NCBI RefSeq assembly: GCF_037094685.1
Contig: NZ_CP146614.1
Coordinates: forward strand, 6,200,001 to 6,264,000
Origin: Massilia sp. METH4
Lineage (GTDB): Bacteria > Pseudomonadota > Gammaproteobacteria > Burkholderiales > Burkholderiaceae_D
Length of the DNA: 64,000 nt
Direction: 5' to 3'
Below, piece by piece: positions 26,216 to 34,650 of the stretch. Under the pieces are notes generated by a model, which worked only from the letters and a program-made list of their open reading frames with translations, was not told where the DNA came from and ran no database searches. Position 1 is the first letter of the stretch. Every line of letters begins with the position of its first letter. The translations under genes were made by a program, and so were the position numbers.

Positions 26216-26298
26216 GTTATCGGGCCGGGTAGTCCCGCGGCCCGGCCACGGTTTCCGCCGCCCACAAAAAAAAGTAAAAAATTTTGCCGTACGGCATT

Positions 26299-26323
26299 TA
26301 ATGAATGCGCCGGGGCCGTCGCC
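26299..26323 (+). promoter_or_regulatory. FliA-type promoter of flagellin 3
   Basis: TAAT-N15-GTCGCCTTGTAA. Confidence 0.65.
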
Positions 26324-26335
26324 TTGTAATGATGA

Positions 26336-26354
26336 GGGCGTGAGAAGCATGCCC
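26336..26354 (+). promoter_or_regulatory. Leader hairpin of flagellin 3
   Basis: GGGCGTG-AGAAG-CATGCCC, the same as in copy 2. Confidence 0.45.
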
Positions 26355-26382
26355 CAGTGACCCATTCAAGGATTTTCTTATC

Positions 26383-27243
26383 ATGCTGAGCCTTCACACC
26401 AACAACGCCTCCCTGTCCGCCCAGAACGCCCTGTCGCGTACCCAAGACAGCCTGTCGACGTCGATGACGCGCCTGTCCACTGGCTACCGCATCAACTCGT
26501 CGATGGACGACGCCGCCGGCCTGCAGATCGCTACCCGCCTGAAAGCGCAAACGAGCGGCATGGCTGTCGCCATGACCAACACCCAGAACAGCAAGTCGCT
26601 GCTGCAAACCGCCGACGGCGCGTTCGACGAAGTGACCAACATGCTGGTGCGCATGAAGGACCTGGCCACGCAAGCGGCCGACGCATCGTCCAGCGCCGAC
26701 GACAAGACCGCCATGCAGTCGGAATTCGACGCACTGGGCAAGGAACTGAACAACGTCCTGAACAACACCAAGTTCGGTGGCTCGTCGCTGCTCGTCGGCG
26801 GCAAGCTGGCTTCCTCGATGACGTTCCAGATCGGCGCCAGCGCCAGCGAGCAGATGACGTTCGACGCCAGCACCCAGCTGACCGCCCTGACCACGGCCGT
26901 CGGCAGCGCCACCGCCAAGTACGCAGCACCGACCGGCACCACGGCCGGCACGGAACTGACGGCTGCCGCCAGCACCGCCATCACGAACCTGACGACCGCC
27001 ATCGACAAGGTCAGCGCCGTGCGCTCCTCGATCGGTGCCGCCGCCAACCGCCTGGATCACGTGAACGCCAACCTGGGCAACATCAGCACCAACACCAAGG
27101 CCGCCACCGGCCGCATCATGGACGTCGACTTCGCCACCGAGAGCGCCAACATGACGTCGAACCAGATGCTGCTGCAAGCCGGCACCGCCATGCTGAAGCA
27201 GTCCAACAGCATGTCCTCGATGGTCATGTCCCTGCTGCAGTAA
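26383..27243 (+). CDS. fliC: Flagellin 3
   Basis: 286 aa. Distinguished near the N-terminus by NNASLSAQ and TQDSLS (others NNAALSAQ and TQNSLS) and by NNTKFGGSSLLVGGKLAS. The centre and C-terminus match copy 1. It looks like a mosaic of the leader class of copies 2/5 with the body of copies 1/4. CAAGGA lies upstream. Secreted filament subunit. Confidence 0.96.
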   Translation: MLSLHTNNASLSAQNALSRTQDSLSTSMTRLSTGYRINSSMDDAAGLQIATRLKAQTSGMAVAMTNTQNSKSLLQTADGAFDEVTNMLVRMKDLATQAADASSSADDKTAMQSEFDALGKELNNVLNNTKFGGSSLLVGGKLASSMTFQIGASASEQMTFDASTQLTALTTAVGSATAKYAAPTGTTAGTELTAAASTAITNLTTAIDKVSAVRSSIGAAANRLDHVNANLGNISTNTKAATGRIMDVDFATESANMTSNQMLLQAGTAMLKQSNSMSSMVMSLLQ

Positions 27244-27266
27244 TCGGCCACCGCTTCACGGCCGTA

Positions 27267-27298
27267 GCAAAAAGCCAACCTCGCGGTTGGCTTTTTGC
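27267..27298 (+). terminator. Terminator of flagellin 3
   Basis: 14-bp stem GCAAAAAGCCAACC / complement with TCGC loop. Confidence 0.9.
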
Positions 27299-27404
27299 GT
27301 TTTACGGCTGTTTTTTTCAGCGTGTTTTCGGCCTCGCTTCGGCCCGGCTTGGGCGGCACCGGCCGCCAAGTCCGCCGATTGAAAAAAATTTTCCGCACGG
27401 CACT

Positions 27405-27429
27405 TAATGAATGCGCCGGCCTTGTCGCC
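27405..27429 (+). promoter_or_regulatory. FliA-type promoter of flagellin 4
   Basis: TAAT-N15-GTCGCCTTGTAT. Confidence 0.65.
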
Positions 27430-27443
27430 TTGTATTCATGAAC

Positions 27444-27458
27444 GCGTGCTGAGCACGC
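27444..27458 (+). promoter_or_regulatory. Leader hairpin of flagellin 4
   Basis: GCGTGC-TGA-GCACGC, the copy 1 type of stem with a different loop. Confidence 0.5.
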
Positions 27459-27487
27459 CACAATAACCAACCGATCCGGAGTTTCCC

Positions 27488-28348
27488 ATGCTGAGCCTGC
27501 ACACCAACAACGCCGCCCTGTCCGCCCAGAACGCCCTGTCGCGCACCCAGAACAGCCTGTCGACGTCGATGACGCGCCTGTCCACCGGCTACCGCATCAA
27601 CTCGTCGATGGACGACGCCGCCGGCCTGCAGATCGCTACCCGCCTGAAAGCGCAAACGAGCGGCATGGCTATCGCCATGACCAACACCCAGAACAGCAAG
27701 TCGCTGCTGCAGACCGCCGACGGCGCGTTCGACGAAGTGACCAATATGCTGGTGCGCATGAAGGACCTGGCCACGCAAGCGGCCGACGCATCGTCCAGCG
27801 CCGACGACAAGACGGCCATGCAGTCGGAATTCGACGCACTGGGCAAGGAACTGAACAACGTCCTGCAGAACACCAAGTTCGGCGGTACCTCGCTGCTGGT
27901 GGGCGGCACGCTGGCTTCGTCGATGACGTTCCAGATCGGCGCCAGCGCCAGCGAGCAGATGACGTTCGACGCGAGCACCCAGCTGACCGCCCTGACCACG
28001 GCTGTCGGCAGCGCCACCGCCAAGTACGCAGCACCGACCGGCACCGCCGCCGGCACGGAACTGACGGCTGCCGCCAGCACCGCCATCACGAACCTGACGA
28101 CCGCCATCGACAAGGTCAGCGCCGTGCGCTCCTCGATCGGTGCCGCCGCCAACCGCCTGGACCACGTGAACGCCAACCTGGGCAACATCAGCACCAACAC
28201 CAAGGCCGCCACCGGCCGCATCATGGACGTCGACTTCGCCACCGAAAGCGCCAACATGACGTCGAACCAGATGCTGCTGCAGGCCGGCACCGCCATGCTG
28301 AAGCAGTCGAACAGCATGTCCTCGATGGTCATGTCGCTGCTGCAGTAA
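27488..28348 (+). CDS. fliC: Flagellin 4
   Basis: 286 aa, almost identical to copy 1. The visible changes are Ile for Val in SGMAIAM and GTAAGTE for GTTAGTE. It shares the copy 1 leader type (CCGGAG before ATG). Such close pairs suggest recent duplication or gene conversion. Secreted filament subunit. Confidence 0.96.
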   Translation: MLSLHTNNAALSAQNALSRTQNSLSTSMTRLSTGYRINSSMDDAAGLQIATRLKAQTSGMAIAMTNTQNSKSLLQTADGAFDEVTNMLVRMKDLATQAADASSSADDKTAMQSEFDALGKELNNVLQNTKFGGTSLLVGGTLASSMTFQIGASASEQMTFDASTQLTALTTAVGSATAKYAAPTGTAAGTELTAAASTAITNLTTAIDKVSAVRSSIGAAANRLDHVNANLGNISTNTKAATGRIMDVDFATESANMTSNQMLLQAGTAMLKQSNSMSSMVMSLLQ

Positions 28349-28376
28349 TCGATCTTCGCGTCGTTCAGTAACAGCA

Positions 28377-28402
28377 AAAAGCCAACCTCGCGGTTGGCTT
28401 TT
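28377..28402 (+). terminator. Terminator of flagellin 4
   Basis: 11-bp stem AAAAGCCAACC / GGTTGGCTTTT with TCGC loop. Confidence 0.9.
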
Positions 28403-28464
28403 GTCGTTTACGCAGACTTGTTCGAGTTCCTCCAGAAAACACCAAAAATTTTCCGTACGGCACT

Positions 28465-28489
28465 TAATTAAGTGATGAAGCCCGTCGCC
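28465..28489 (+). promoter_or_regulatory. FliA-type promoter of flagellin 5
   Basis: TAAT-N15-GTCGCCTTGTAT. Confidence 0.65.
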
Positions 28490-28501
28490 TTGTATTGATG
28501 A

Positions 28502-28520
28502 GGGCGTGATGAGCATGCCC
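28502..28520 (+). promoter_or_regulatory. Leader hairpin of flagellin 5
   Basis: GGGCGTG-ATGAG-CATGCCC, the copy 2/3 stem with a changed loop. Confidence 0.45.
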
Positions 28521-28547
28521 CTGACACCAAATTCAAGGAATGAAATC

Positions 28548-29402
28548 ATGCTGAGCCTTCACACCAACAACGCCGCGCTGTCCGCACAAAACGCCCTGTC
28601 GCGCACCCAGAACAGCCTGTCGACGTCGATGACCCGCCTGTCCACCGGCTACCGCATCAACTCGTCGATGGACGACGCCGCCGGCCTGCAGATCGCTACC
28701 CGCCTGAAAGCGCAAACGAGCGGCATGGCTGTGGCCATGACCAACACCCAGAACAGCAAGTCGCTGCTGCAGACCGCCGACGGCGCGTTCGACGAAGTAA
28801 CCAACATGCTGGTGCGCATGAAGGACCTGGCCACGCAGGCTGCCGACGCATCGTCGAGCGCCGACGACAAGACCGCCATGCAGTCGGAATTCGACGCACT
28901 GGGCAAGGAACTGAGCAACGTCCTGAACAACACCAAGTTCGGCGGCACGAACCTGCTGGTGGGCGGCACGCTGGCTTCGTCGATGACGTTCCAGATCGGC
29001 GCCAGCGCCAGCGAACAGATGACGTTCGACGCCAGCGCCCAGCTGACCGCCCTGACGTCGGCTGTCAGCACCGCCACCGCCAAGTACGCCACGCCGGCCG
29101 GTTCGGGTACCGAACTGACCTCCGCCGCAACGACCGCGATCACCAACCTGACGACCGCCATCGACAAGGTCAGCGCCGTGCGCTCCTCGATCGGTGCCGC
29201 CGCCAACCGCCTGGATCACGTGAACGCCAACCTGGGCAACATCAGCACCAACACCAAGGCCGCTACCGGCCGCATCATGGACGTCGACTTCGCCACCGAA
29301 AGCGCCAACATGACGTCGAACCAGATGCTGCTGCAAGCCGGCACCGCGATGCTGAAGCAGTCCAACAGCATGTCCTCGATGGTCATGTCCCTGCTGCAGT
29401 AA
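28548..29402 (+). CDS. fliC: Flagellin 5
   Basis: 284 aa, two residues shorter than the rest in the centre (AKYATPAGSGTELTSAATTA). It also has LSNVLNNTKFGGTNLLVGG. The termini are identical to the others. An upstream in-frame ATG at 28506 is rejected because all copies begin MLSLHTNN. Last of the array; it is followed by a different terminator. Confidence 0.96.
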   Translation: MLSLHTNNAALSAQNALSRTQNSLSTSMTRLSTGYRINSSMDDAAGLQIATRLKAQTSGMAVAMTNTQNSKSLLQTADGAFDEVTNMLVRMKDLATQAADASSSADDKTAMQSEFDALGKELSNVLNNTKFGGTNLLVGGTLASSMTFQIGASASEQMTFDASAQLTALTSAVSTATAKYATPAGSGTELTSAATTAITNLTTAIDKVSAVRSSIGAAANRLDHVNANLGNISTNTKAATGRIMDVDFATESANMTSNQMLLQAGTAMLKQSNSMSSMVMSLLQ

Positions 29403-29443
29403 TCGCATGCGCCGCGGCCGCCGGCCGCGCAACGCGCACACAG

Positions 29444-29472
29444 GCCAGCCGATCGTCGGCTGGCTTTTTTTT
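29444..29472 (+). terminator. Terminator of flagellin 5
   Basis: 9-bp stem GCCAGCCGA / TCGGCTGGC, TCG loop, T8. Unlike those of copies 1-4. Confidence 0.9.
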
Positions 29473-29496
29473 ACCCATGCATGATAGGCTGGCGTA

Positions 29497-30414
29497 ATGA
29501 ACATCGACCGAGTAGTGCCTTCCACCACGGTAATGAGCATCCCGGACCGCGTGGCTCGCGACCGGCCGGGCGGACAGCTGCCGCATGCCCGGCTGGCTGC
29601 GCCAGGCCAGCAGGTCGGCAGCCCAACGGCGCCCGGCGGTATCGGCGCGCTCCTCGACGCCATGAATGGCGACACGGTGGCGGCAGCCGCGGCCGGCAAG
29701 CTTGCCCTTGAAAGTCTGCTGGGCGCGACGTCGATGCAGCCGAACCAGCTGTTCATGGCGCGGCAGGTCGTGATGCATACCCCTGAACCGTCGGCCATGG
29801 CGTTGTCGTGGATGGCGATGATCCGCACCCATGCCGAACAGCGCAATGCGCTGCTGGCACAGGCGCATGGCAGGCACGTGCCCGCCAGCCTGTTCCTCTC
29901 GGGCGAAGCCCCTCAGGTGCTGCGCGACGGCCGCCTGCCCGCCCAGCTGGTGGCCGAACTCGATGCATGGCGCTTTGCCGTCCAGGGATGGGGGGCCGAG
30001 AAGCTCGTGCTGCGTGTCGTGACGCGCGACGATGACGCCGACGGCAAGGCGCCACAGCCGCGCCGGCAGGCGCGCGTGGCACTGCGCCTCGAACTGCACC
30101 TGCCGCAACTGGGCAAGGTGGTGCTGCAACTGGAGCCGGCGGCGGGCGGCGTGGTGCTGGAGATCGGCGCCGTGCAAGCCGACGCCATGGCGCATATGCG
30201 TGCCAGGTTGCCGGAACTCGGCGCGATCGCGCGGCGCTGCGGCGTGCAGATCCTGCGCGTGCGCCTGATGCGCGAACTGTCGGGCGCCGGCCTGGGCCAG
30301 CCCGGCCGCATGCAGATCGCGATGCTGACGCCGCCCCTGTTCAAGCTCATGGCGGAATGGGCGGTGTTGCTGGCGCAGCCGCGGCGTGGGGATGAGGCGT
30401 TCTACGAGCCGTGA
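29497..30414 (+). CDS. FliK-like (Flg_hook C-terminal domain) protein of unknown role
   Basis: 305 aa. The N-terminal ~190 residues are unrecognised (SIPDRVARDRPGGQLPHARL ...). The C-terminal part carries the pattern of the FliK C-terminal domain (RLELHLPQLGKVVLQLEPAA, then LPELGAIARRCGVQILRV). FliK measures hook length and switches export substrate through FlhB. A separate, more typical fliK is at 45434, so this may be a second hook-length factor or a specialised export-switch protein. It ends just before the repeats and the convergent flhA-flhB block. No clear ribosome binding site. Domain call by pattern only. Confidence 0.5.
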   Translation: MNIDRVVPSTTVMSIPDRVARDRPGGQLPHARLAAPGQQVGSPTAPGGIGALLDAMNGDTVAAAAAGKLALESLLGATSMQPNQLFMARQVVMHTPEPSAMALSWMAMIRTHAEQRNALLAQAHGRHVPASLFLSGEAPQVLRDGRLPAQLVAELDAWRFAVQGWGAEKLVLRVVTRDDDADGKAPQPRRQARVALRLELHLPQLGKVVLQLEPAAGGVVLEIGAVQADAMAHMRARLPELGAIARRCGVQILRVRLMRELSGAGLGQPGRMQIAMLTPPLFKLMAEWAVLLAQPRRGDEAFYEP

Positions 30415-30431
30415 CGGTGGTGGGGAAAACC

Positions 30432-30474
30432 GGTATCGTACACTTTTTCCGTGCCGGAAAAAATGTACGACACC
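30432..30474. repeat. Palindromic REP-like repeat, copy A
   Basis: 43-bp dyad. GGTATCGTACA pairs with TGTACGACACC, and an inner TTTTTCCG/CGGAAAAA stem surrounds TGC. Identical to copy B apart from one base. Confidence 0.75.
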
Positions 30475-30486
30475 AGGCAGCGTGCT

Positions 30487-30527
30487 GGTGTCGGACATCC
30501 ATTCCCGAGGAATGGGTGTCCGACACC
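30487..30527. repeat. Palindromic REP-like repeat, variant type
   Basis: 41-bp dyad. GGTGTCGGACA..CCATTCC pairs with GGAATGG.TGTCCGACACC around CGA. It has the same GGTGTC..GACACC ends as copies A and B but a different inner stem. Confidence 0.7.
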
Positions 30528-30585
30528 GGTTTTCTCACGAAGAGGCCGGGTTCGACGGATCTTGCCGACTCCGGCCGGGAAGACC

Positions 30586-30628
30586 GGTGTCGTACACTTT
30601 TTCCGTGCCGGAAAAAATGTACGACACC
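30586..30628. repeat. Palindromic REP-like repeat, copy B
   Basis: Same 43-bp dyad as copy A, ending six bases before the flhA stop codon. With copy A and the variant it forms a three-hairpin block between convergent genes, which may act as a transcript end or mRNA stabiliser. Confidence 0.75.
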
Positions 30629-30633
30629 AGAAA

Positions 30634-32724
30634 TCATCCGACAGTGCCGATGATGGAGACTTCGCGGTTTTCCGGCACTTCGTTATACGACAGCACGTGC
30701 AGGCCCGGAGCGAACAGCCGGGCGTAGCGGGCCAGCAGCGGGCGGATCTGCGGCAGCACGAGCAGCAATGGCGGCGTGCCCTGCTGCTTCATCTGCTCGC
30801 GCGCTACCGGCATGTTCACCTGCAGCTGGGCCAGCAGGTGCGGGTCGATCGGGTAGTTGTCCAGTACCACCTTCCCGGACTGGCGTGCCTGGTTCAGTGA
30901 ACCCAGCAGCATGTTCTCCAGTTCGCCGCCCAGGTTAAATGCCAGCAATTCCTTCCTTTGGCCGAACAGCGCCGACACGATCTGGCGCCGCAGCGCGCAG
31001 CGCACTTCGGCCGCCAGCAGGATCGGGTCCTTCGTGGTCTCGGCGCTGTCGAGCAAGGTGGTCGCGATCGGCACGATATCCTTCAGCGACACGTTCTCGG
31101 CCAGCAGCACGCGGAATACGCGCAGCAGCTGCGTGTGGGACAGCGACTTGTCCAGCGCGGAACCCAACTTCGGCGCCAGTGCATTCAGGCGCTCCATCAA
31201 CGCCGCCACGTCGTCGTGCCGGAACAGTTCGGGCAGGTATTCGCGGATCAGCTTGGAGAGGTGCGTGGCGATCGCGCTGGGCGCTTCCACGACCTGGTAG
31301 CCCAGTCCCAGCGCCTGCGCCTTGTCGCCCGGCTCGATCCACACCACCGGCATGCCGTAGGCCGGTTCGACACCGGGTATGCCGTCGATCTGGCCGTACA
31401 GGTTCGGCGACGGGATCGCCATCAGCCGGTCCGGGAACACCTCGGCCTGGGCGATCACGGCGCCGCCCAGCACCACCGAATACTGGGAAGGCTTGAGCGC
31501 CAGGTCGTCGCGCACGCCGATATTGGGCAGCACCATGCCCATCGCCTCGGACAGGCTTTGCCGCACCCCGCGAACGCGCTTGGTGAGCACCTCGCCCTGC
31601 GCCTTGTCGACCATGCCCACGAGTTTGTAGCCCAGCAGCACCTGCAGGGGCTGCACCACGGGCAGGCTTTGCCACTCCAGTTCCGGCGTCTTGTCCTCGC
31701 GCAGCACGGCCTCGATGGCCTCGATCTGCCTAGTATCGGGCGGCGCCACGCCGCGCTGCTGCATGCGCCAGCCCACGTAGCCCAGCGCGCCGGCGAACGA
31801 CAGGAACGGCAGCCACGGCATGCCGGGCACGATGCCGAGGATGATCATCAGGCCGGCGGCCGAATACAGCACGCTCGGGTTGGCCAGCAGCTGGGTGCCG
31901 ACCTGCTCTTCGAAGTCGCCCGCGTCAGACACGCGGGTGACGATGATGGCCGCCGCCGCCGACAGCAGCAGGGCCGGGATCTGCGCGACGAGGCCGTCGC
32001 CGATCGTCAGCAGCGCATACTGGCGGAAGGCGTCGCCGAAGCTCATGCCCTGCATGATCGAGCCGATCGCCACGCCGCCGACCAGGTTGATGATGAGGAT
32101 CAGGATCGAGGCGACCGCGTCGCCGCGCACGAACTTCGAGGCGCCGTCCATGGCGCCGTAGAAGTCGGCTTCCATCGCCACTTCCTTGCGGCGCACCTGG
32201 GCCTTTTCCTGATTGATCAGGCCTGCGTTCAGGTCGGCGTCGATGGCCATCTGCTTGCCGGGCAAGGCATCGAGGGTGAAGCGCGCCGACACTTCGGAGA
32301 TGCGCTCCGCCCCCTTCGTGACCACCGCGAAGTTGATGATCATCAGGATCACGAACACCACCAGGCCGACGACGAAGTTGCCGCCGATGACGACGTTACC
32401 GAACGCCTCCACCACGCGGCCGGCGGCGTGCGTGCCTTCGTGGCCGTGCAGCAGCACCACGCGGGTGGACGCCACGTTCAGCGTCAGCCTGAGCATCGTG
32501 GTGGCCAGGATCACCGTGGGGAAGACGGAAAAGTCCAGCGGGCGCTTGGCCTGCACGGACACGAGGATCACCACCAGCGCCAGCACGATATTGAACGTGA
32601 ACAGCACGTCCAGCAGGATCGGCGGCAGCGGCAGGATGATCATCGCGAGGATGGACATCACGAACAGCGGCGTGGCGAACTTGTGGCGGCGCAGTTCGGC
32701 CACCAGGGAGTTCAGGAAATTCAT
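30634..32724 (-). CDS. flhA: Flagellar export protein FlhA
   Basis: 696 aa, normal length. The N-terminal half has about eight membrane helices (FVMSILAMIILPLPPILLDV ...) and the FHIPEP region. The cytoplasmic C-terminal half forms the export platform ring that binds chaperone-substrate complexes. The order flhA-flhB downstream of fliM-N-P-Q-R on one strand corresponds to lfhA of lateral flagellar loci. Its ATG overlaps the flhB stop (ATGA). The gene ends beside the REP block. Confidence 0.96.
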   Translation of the reverse strand: MNFLNSLVAELRRHKFATPLFVMSILAMIILPLPPILLDVLFTFNIVLALVVILVSVQAKRPLDFSVFPTVILATTMLRLTLNVASTRVVLLHGHEGTHAAGRVVEAFGNVVIGGNFVVGLVVFVILMIINFAVVTKGAERISEVSARFTLDALPGKQMAIDADLNAGLINQEKAQVRRKEVAMEADFYGAMDGASKFVRGDAVASILILIINLVGGVAIGSIMQGMSFGDAFRQYALLTIGDGLVAQIPALLLSAAAAIIVTRVSDAGDFEEQVGTQLLANPSVLYSAAGLMIILGIVPGMPWLPFLSFAGALGYVGWRMQQRGVAPPDTRQIEAIEAVLREDKTPELEWQSLPVVQPLQVLLGYKLVGMVDKAQGEVLTKRVRGVRQSLSEAMGMVLPNIGVRDDLALKPSQYSVVLGGAVIAQAEVFPDRLMAIPSPNLYGQIDGIPGVEPAYGMPVVWIEPGDKAQALGLGYQVVEAPSAIATHLSKLIREYLPELFRHDDVAALMERLNALAPKLGSALDKSLSHTQLLRVFRVLLAENVSLKDIVPIATTLLDSAETTKDPILLAAEVRCALRRQIVSALFGQRKELLAFNLGGELENMLLGSLNQARQSGKVVLDNYPIDPHLLAQLQVNMPVAREQMKQQGTPPLLLVLPQIRPLLARYARLFAPGLHVLSYNEVPENREVSIIGTVG

Positions 32725-33854
32725 GTTTCGGAAGCCTCACTCATCGATGTTGGTACCACAATCTGGTCGGGGAAATCGGGGCGCGCGGTGCGGCCGCCGC
32801 TGCGGAACGCCTTCAGCTGGAACACGTAGTGCAGCACCTGCGAGACCGCCTGGTACAGGGGCACGGGAATCTGCTGGTTGACCTGGCTGGTATTGTAGAT
32901 GGCGCGCGCGAGCGGGGCCAGCCGCAACACCTCGATGCCGTGTTCCTCGGCGATCAGGCGGATGTACTGGGCCAGTTCATCGACCCCCTTGGCGACCACG
33001 AATGGCGCCTCGGCGCGCGTCTCGTCGTATTTCAGGGCCACCGCATAGTGTTCGGGGTTGACGACGACCACGTCGGCGCCGGGCACGGTCTTGCGCGCGG
33101 CCCGCTGCGCCATCGCGCGCTGCAGCTGGCGGATGCGCCCCTTCACTTCCGGGCGCCCTTCGCTGCTCTTGTGCTCTTCCTTCACGTCCTGCTTGCTCAT
33201 GCGCTGGCCGCGGGCGAAGAAGAAGGCCTGCGCCGGCACGTCGATCACGGCGAACAGGATGAAGATCGCCACCAGCGACATCACGCCGTCGAGCATCAGC
33301 GCGGCGCCATCGGCCAGCGCCTTCTGCATCGGCATCGACTGCAGCTGCGTGTACTGGAACACCGTGGAACGGGCCATGTGCACCAGCACCGCAATCAGGA
33401 TCGACGCCTTGGCGATGGACGTGGCCAGCTCGAACATGGCCTTGCCCGCGAACAGGCGGCCCAGGTTCGACACCGGATTCATCTTCGAGAACTTCGGCAT
33501 CAGGTTCTTGGTGCTGAAGACCCAGCCGCCCGGCAGCATGGAACCCAGCACGACGAACAGCGGCACCACGAACAGCGGCGCCACCATCTTCACCAGCAGC
33601 AGGCTCGCTTCGTAGAACACGTCGGCCATCGCGTTCATCAGCACGTCGCCACCGCTCAGGTCGACGAAGCTGGCGGCGAAGATGGTGCGGAAATGCTCCA
33701 GGTAATCGGGCAGCAGGAACACGAACAGGCGCAGGCTCACCAGGATGCCGATCGCGGTGGCCAGATCCCTGGAACGGGTGACCTGCCCTTCCTCGCGCGC
33801 CTTCCTCAGCTTCTGCTGTGACGCCTTCTCGGTCTTGTCGCCGCCTTCAGCCAT
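32721..33854 (-). CDS. flhB: Flagellar export switch protein FlhB
   Basis: 377 aa. Four N-terminal membrane helices and a cytoplasmic domain (QRMSKQDVKEEHKSSEGRPE onward). The autocleavage motif is NPEHYAVAL at ~264 rather than NPTH; the cleaved N-P pair is kept. FlhB switches export from rod/hook to filament subunits. AGGAGG precedes the ATG. It overlaps the end of fliR by 8 bp. The C-terminal tail after ~350 is short and polar. Confidence 0.95.
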   Translation of the reverse strand: MAEGGDKTEKASQQKLRKAREEGQVTRSRDLATAIGILVSLRLFVFLLPDYLEHFRTIFAASFVDLSGGDVLMNAMADVFYEASLLLVKMVAPLFVVPLFVVLGSMLPGGWVFSTKNLMPKFSKMNPVSNLGRLFAGKAMFELATSIAKASILIAVLVHMARSTVFQYTQLQSMPMQKALADGAALMLDGVMSLVAIFILFAVIDVPAQAFFFARGQRMSKQDVKEEHKSSEGRPEVKGRIRQLQRAMAQRAARKTVPGADVVVVNPEHYAVALKYDETRAEAPFVVAKGVDELAQYIRLIAEEHGIEVLRLAPLARAIYNTSQVNQQIPVPLYQAVSQVLHYVFQLKAFRSGGRTARPDFPDQIVVPTSMSEASET

Positions 33855-34641
33855 TGCGCCGCGCCTCCTGTGCCGTCATCTGCTGCCGGATCATTTCCAG
33901 CACCTGCGCCGACATGCGCGTGTAATGATCGGGAATGAAGCGCACCACCTGCCCCAGCATCAGCAGGCCGAACAGCGTGATCACCGAAAAGCCCAGCGAG
34001 AACAGGTTCAGCGACGGCGCCACGCGGTTCAGGAAGCCGAAGCCGATCTGCACCACCACCGTCGCGAACACCACGGGAATGGCCAGCAGCATCGCCGCCG
34101 AGAAGACCCAGGCGACGTTCCAGGCCACCGTCTGCAACAGCAGCGGGCCGTAGCCGCCGCCGGGCGGCCAGGCCTTGAAGCTGGCGCCGATCACGTTGAA
34201 GATGACGAGGTGGCCGTCGATGGCGAAGAAGACGATGATCGACAGCATCGTGAGCAGGCCGGAGACGACGTCCGACGAGGTGCCGTTCAGCGGATCGTTC
34301 ATCACCGCCATCGAAAAGCCGATCTGCGACGAGACGATGTAGCCCAGGATTCCGATCGCCGCCACGGCGAAATAAAAGGCCAGCCCCAGCACGAAACCGA
34401 TGATGGCCTGTTCGATCGTCGCCACCACCATCGCCAGCGTGAACGGATCCTGTACCAGCTGAACACGGTCCGTCACCGGCAGCATCATCACGGCGAGCAT
34501 CACCGATACGAGCACGCGGATCGTCACCGGCACCATCGCTTCGCCCAGCACGGGCGCGGCCGACAGCAGCGCCATCGAACGCACGAAGGGCCACCACAGC
34601 GCGTTCAGCAGGGGCAGCAGGTTGGCGAGGACCTGTTCCAT
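33847..34641 (-). CDS. fliR: Flagellar export gate protein FliR
   Basis: 264 aa, all-helical membrane protein typical of FliR (MEQVLANLLPLLNALWWPFV, further helices IGFVLGLAFYFAVAAIGILG and VWVFSAAML-like segments). With FliP and FliQ it forms the export gate pore in the MS ring. It starts 9 bp after fliQ in the fliMNPQR-flhBA run. Confidence 0.94.
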   Translation of the reverse strand: MEQVLANLLPLLNALWWPFVRSMALLSAAPVLGEAMVPVTIRVLVSVMLAVMMLPVTDRVQLVQDPFTLAMVVATIEQAIIGFVLGLAFYFAVAAIGILGYIVSSQIGFSMAVMNDPLNGTSSDVVSGLLTMLSIIVFFAIDGHLVIFNVIGASFKAWPPGGGYGPLLLQTVAWNVAWVFSAAMLLAIPVVFATVVVQIGFGFLNRVAPSLNLFSLGFSVITLFGLLMLGQVVRFIPDHYTRMSAQVLEMIRQQMTAQEARRNG

Positions 34642-34650
34642 CCTGGCGGA

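Noticed and set aside
24161..29472. CRISPR-like regular repetition
   Set aside because: The periodicity is ~1.1 kb and is explained by five whole gene units, not short repeats with spacers.
30958..32829. 623-codon plus-strand frame opposite flhA
   Set aside because: His/Arg/Gln-rich antisense shadow of FlhA.
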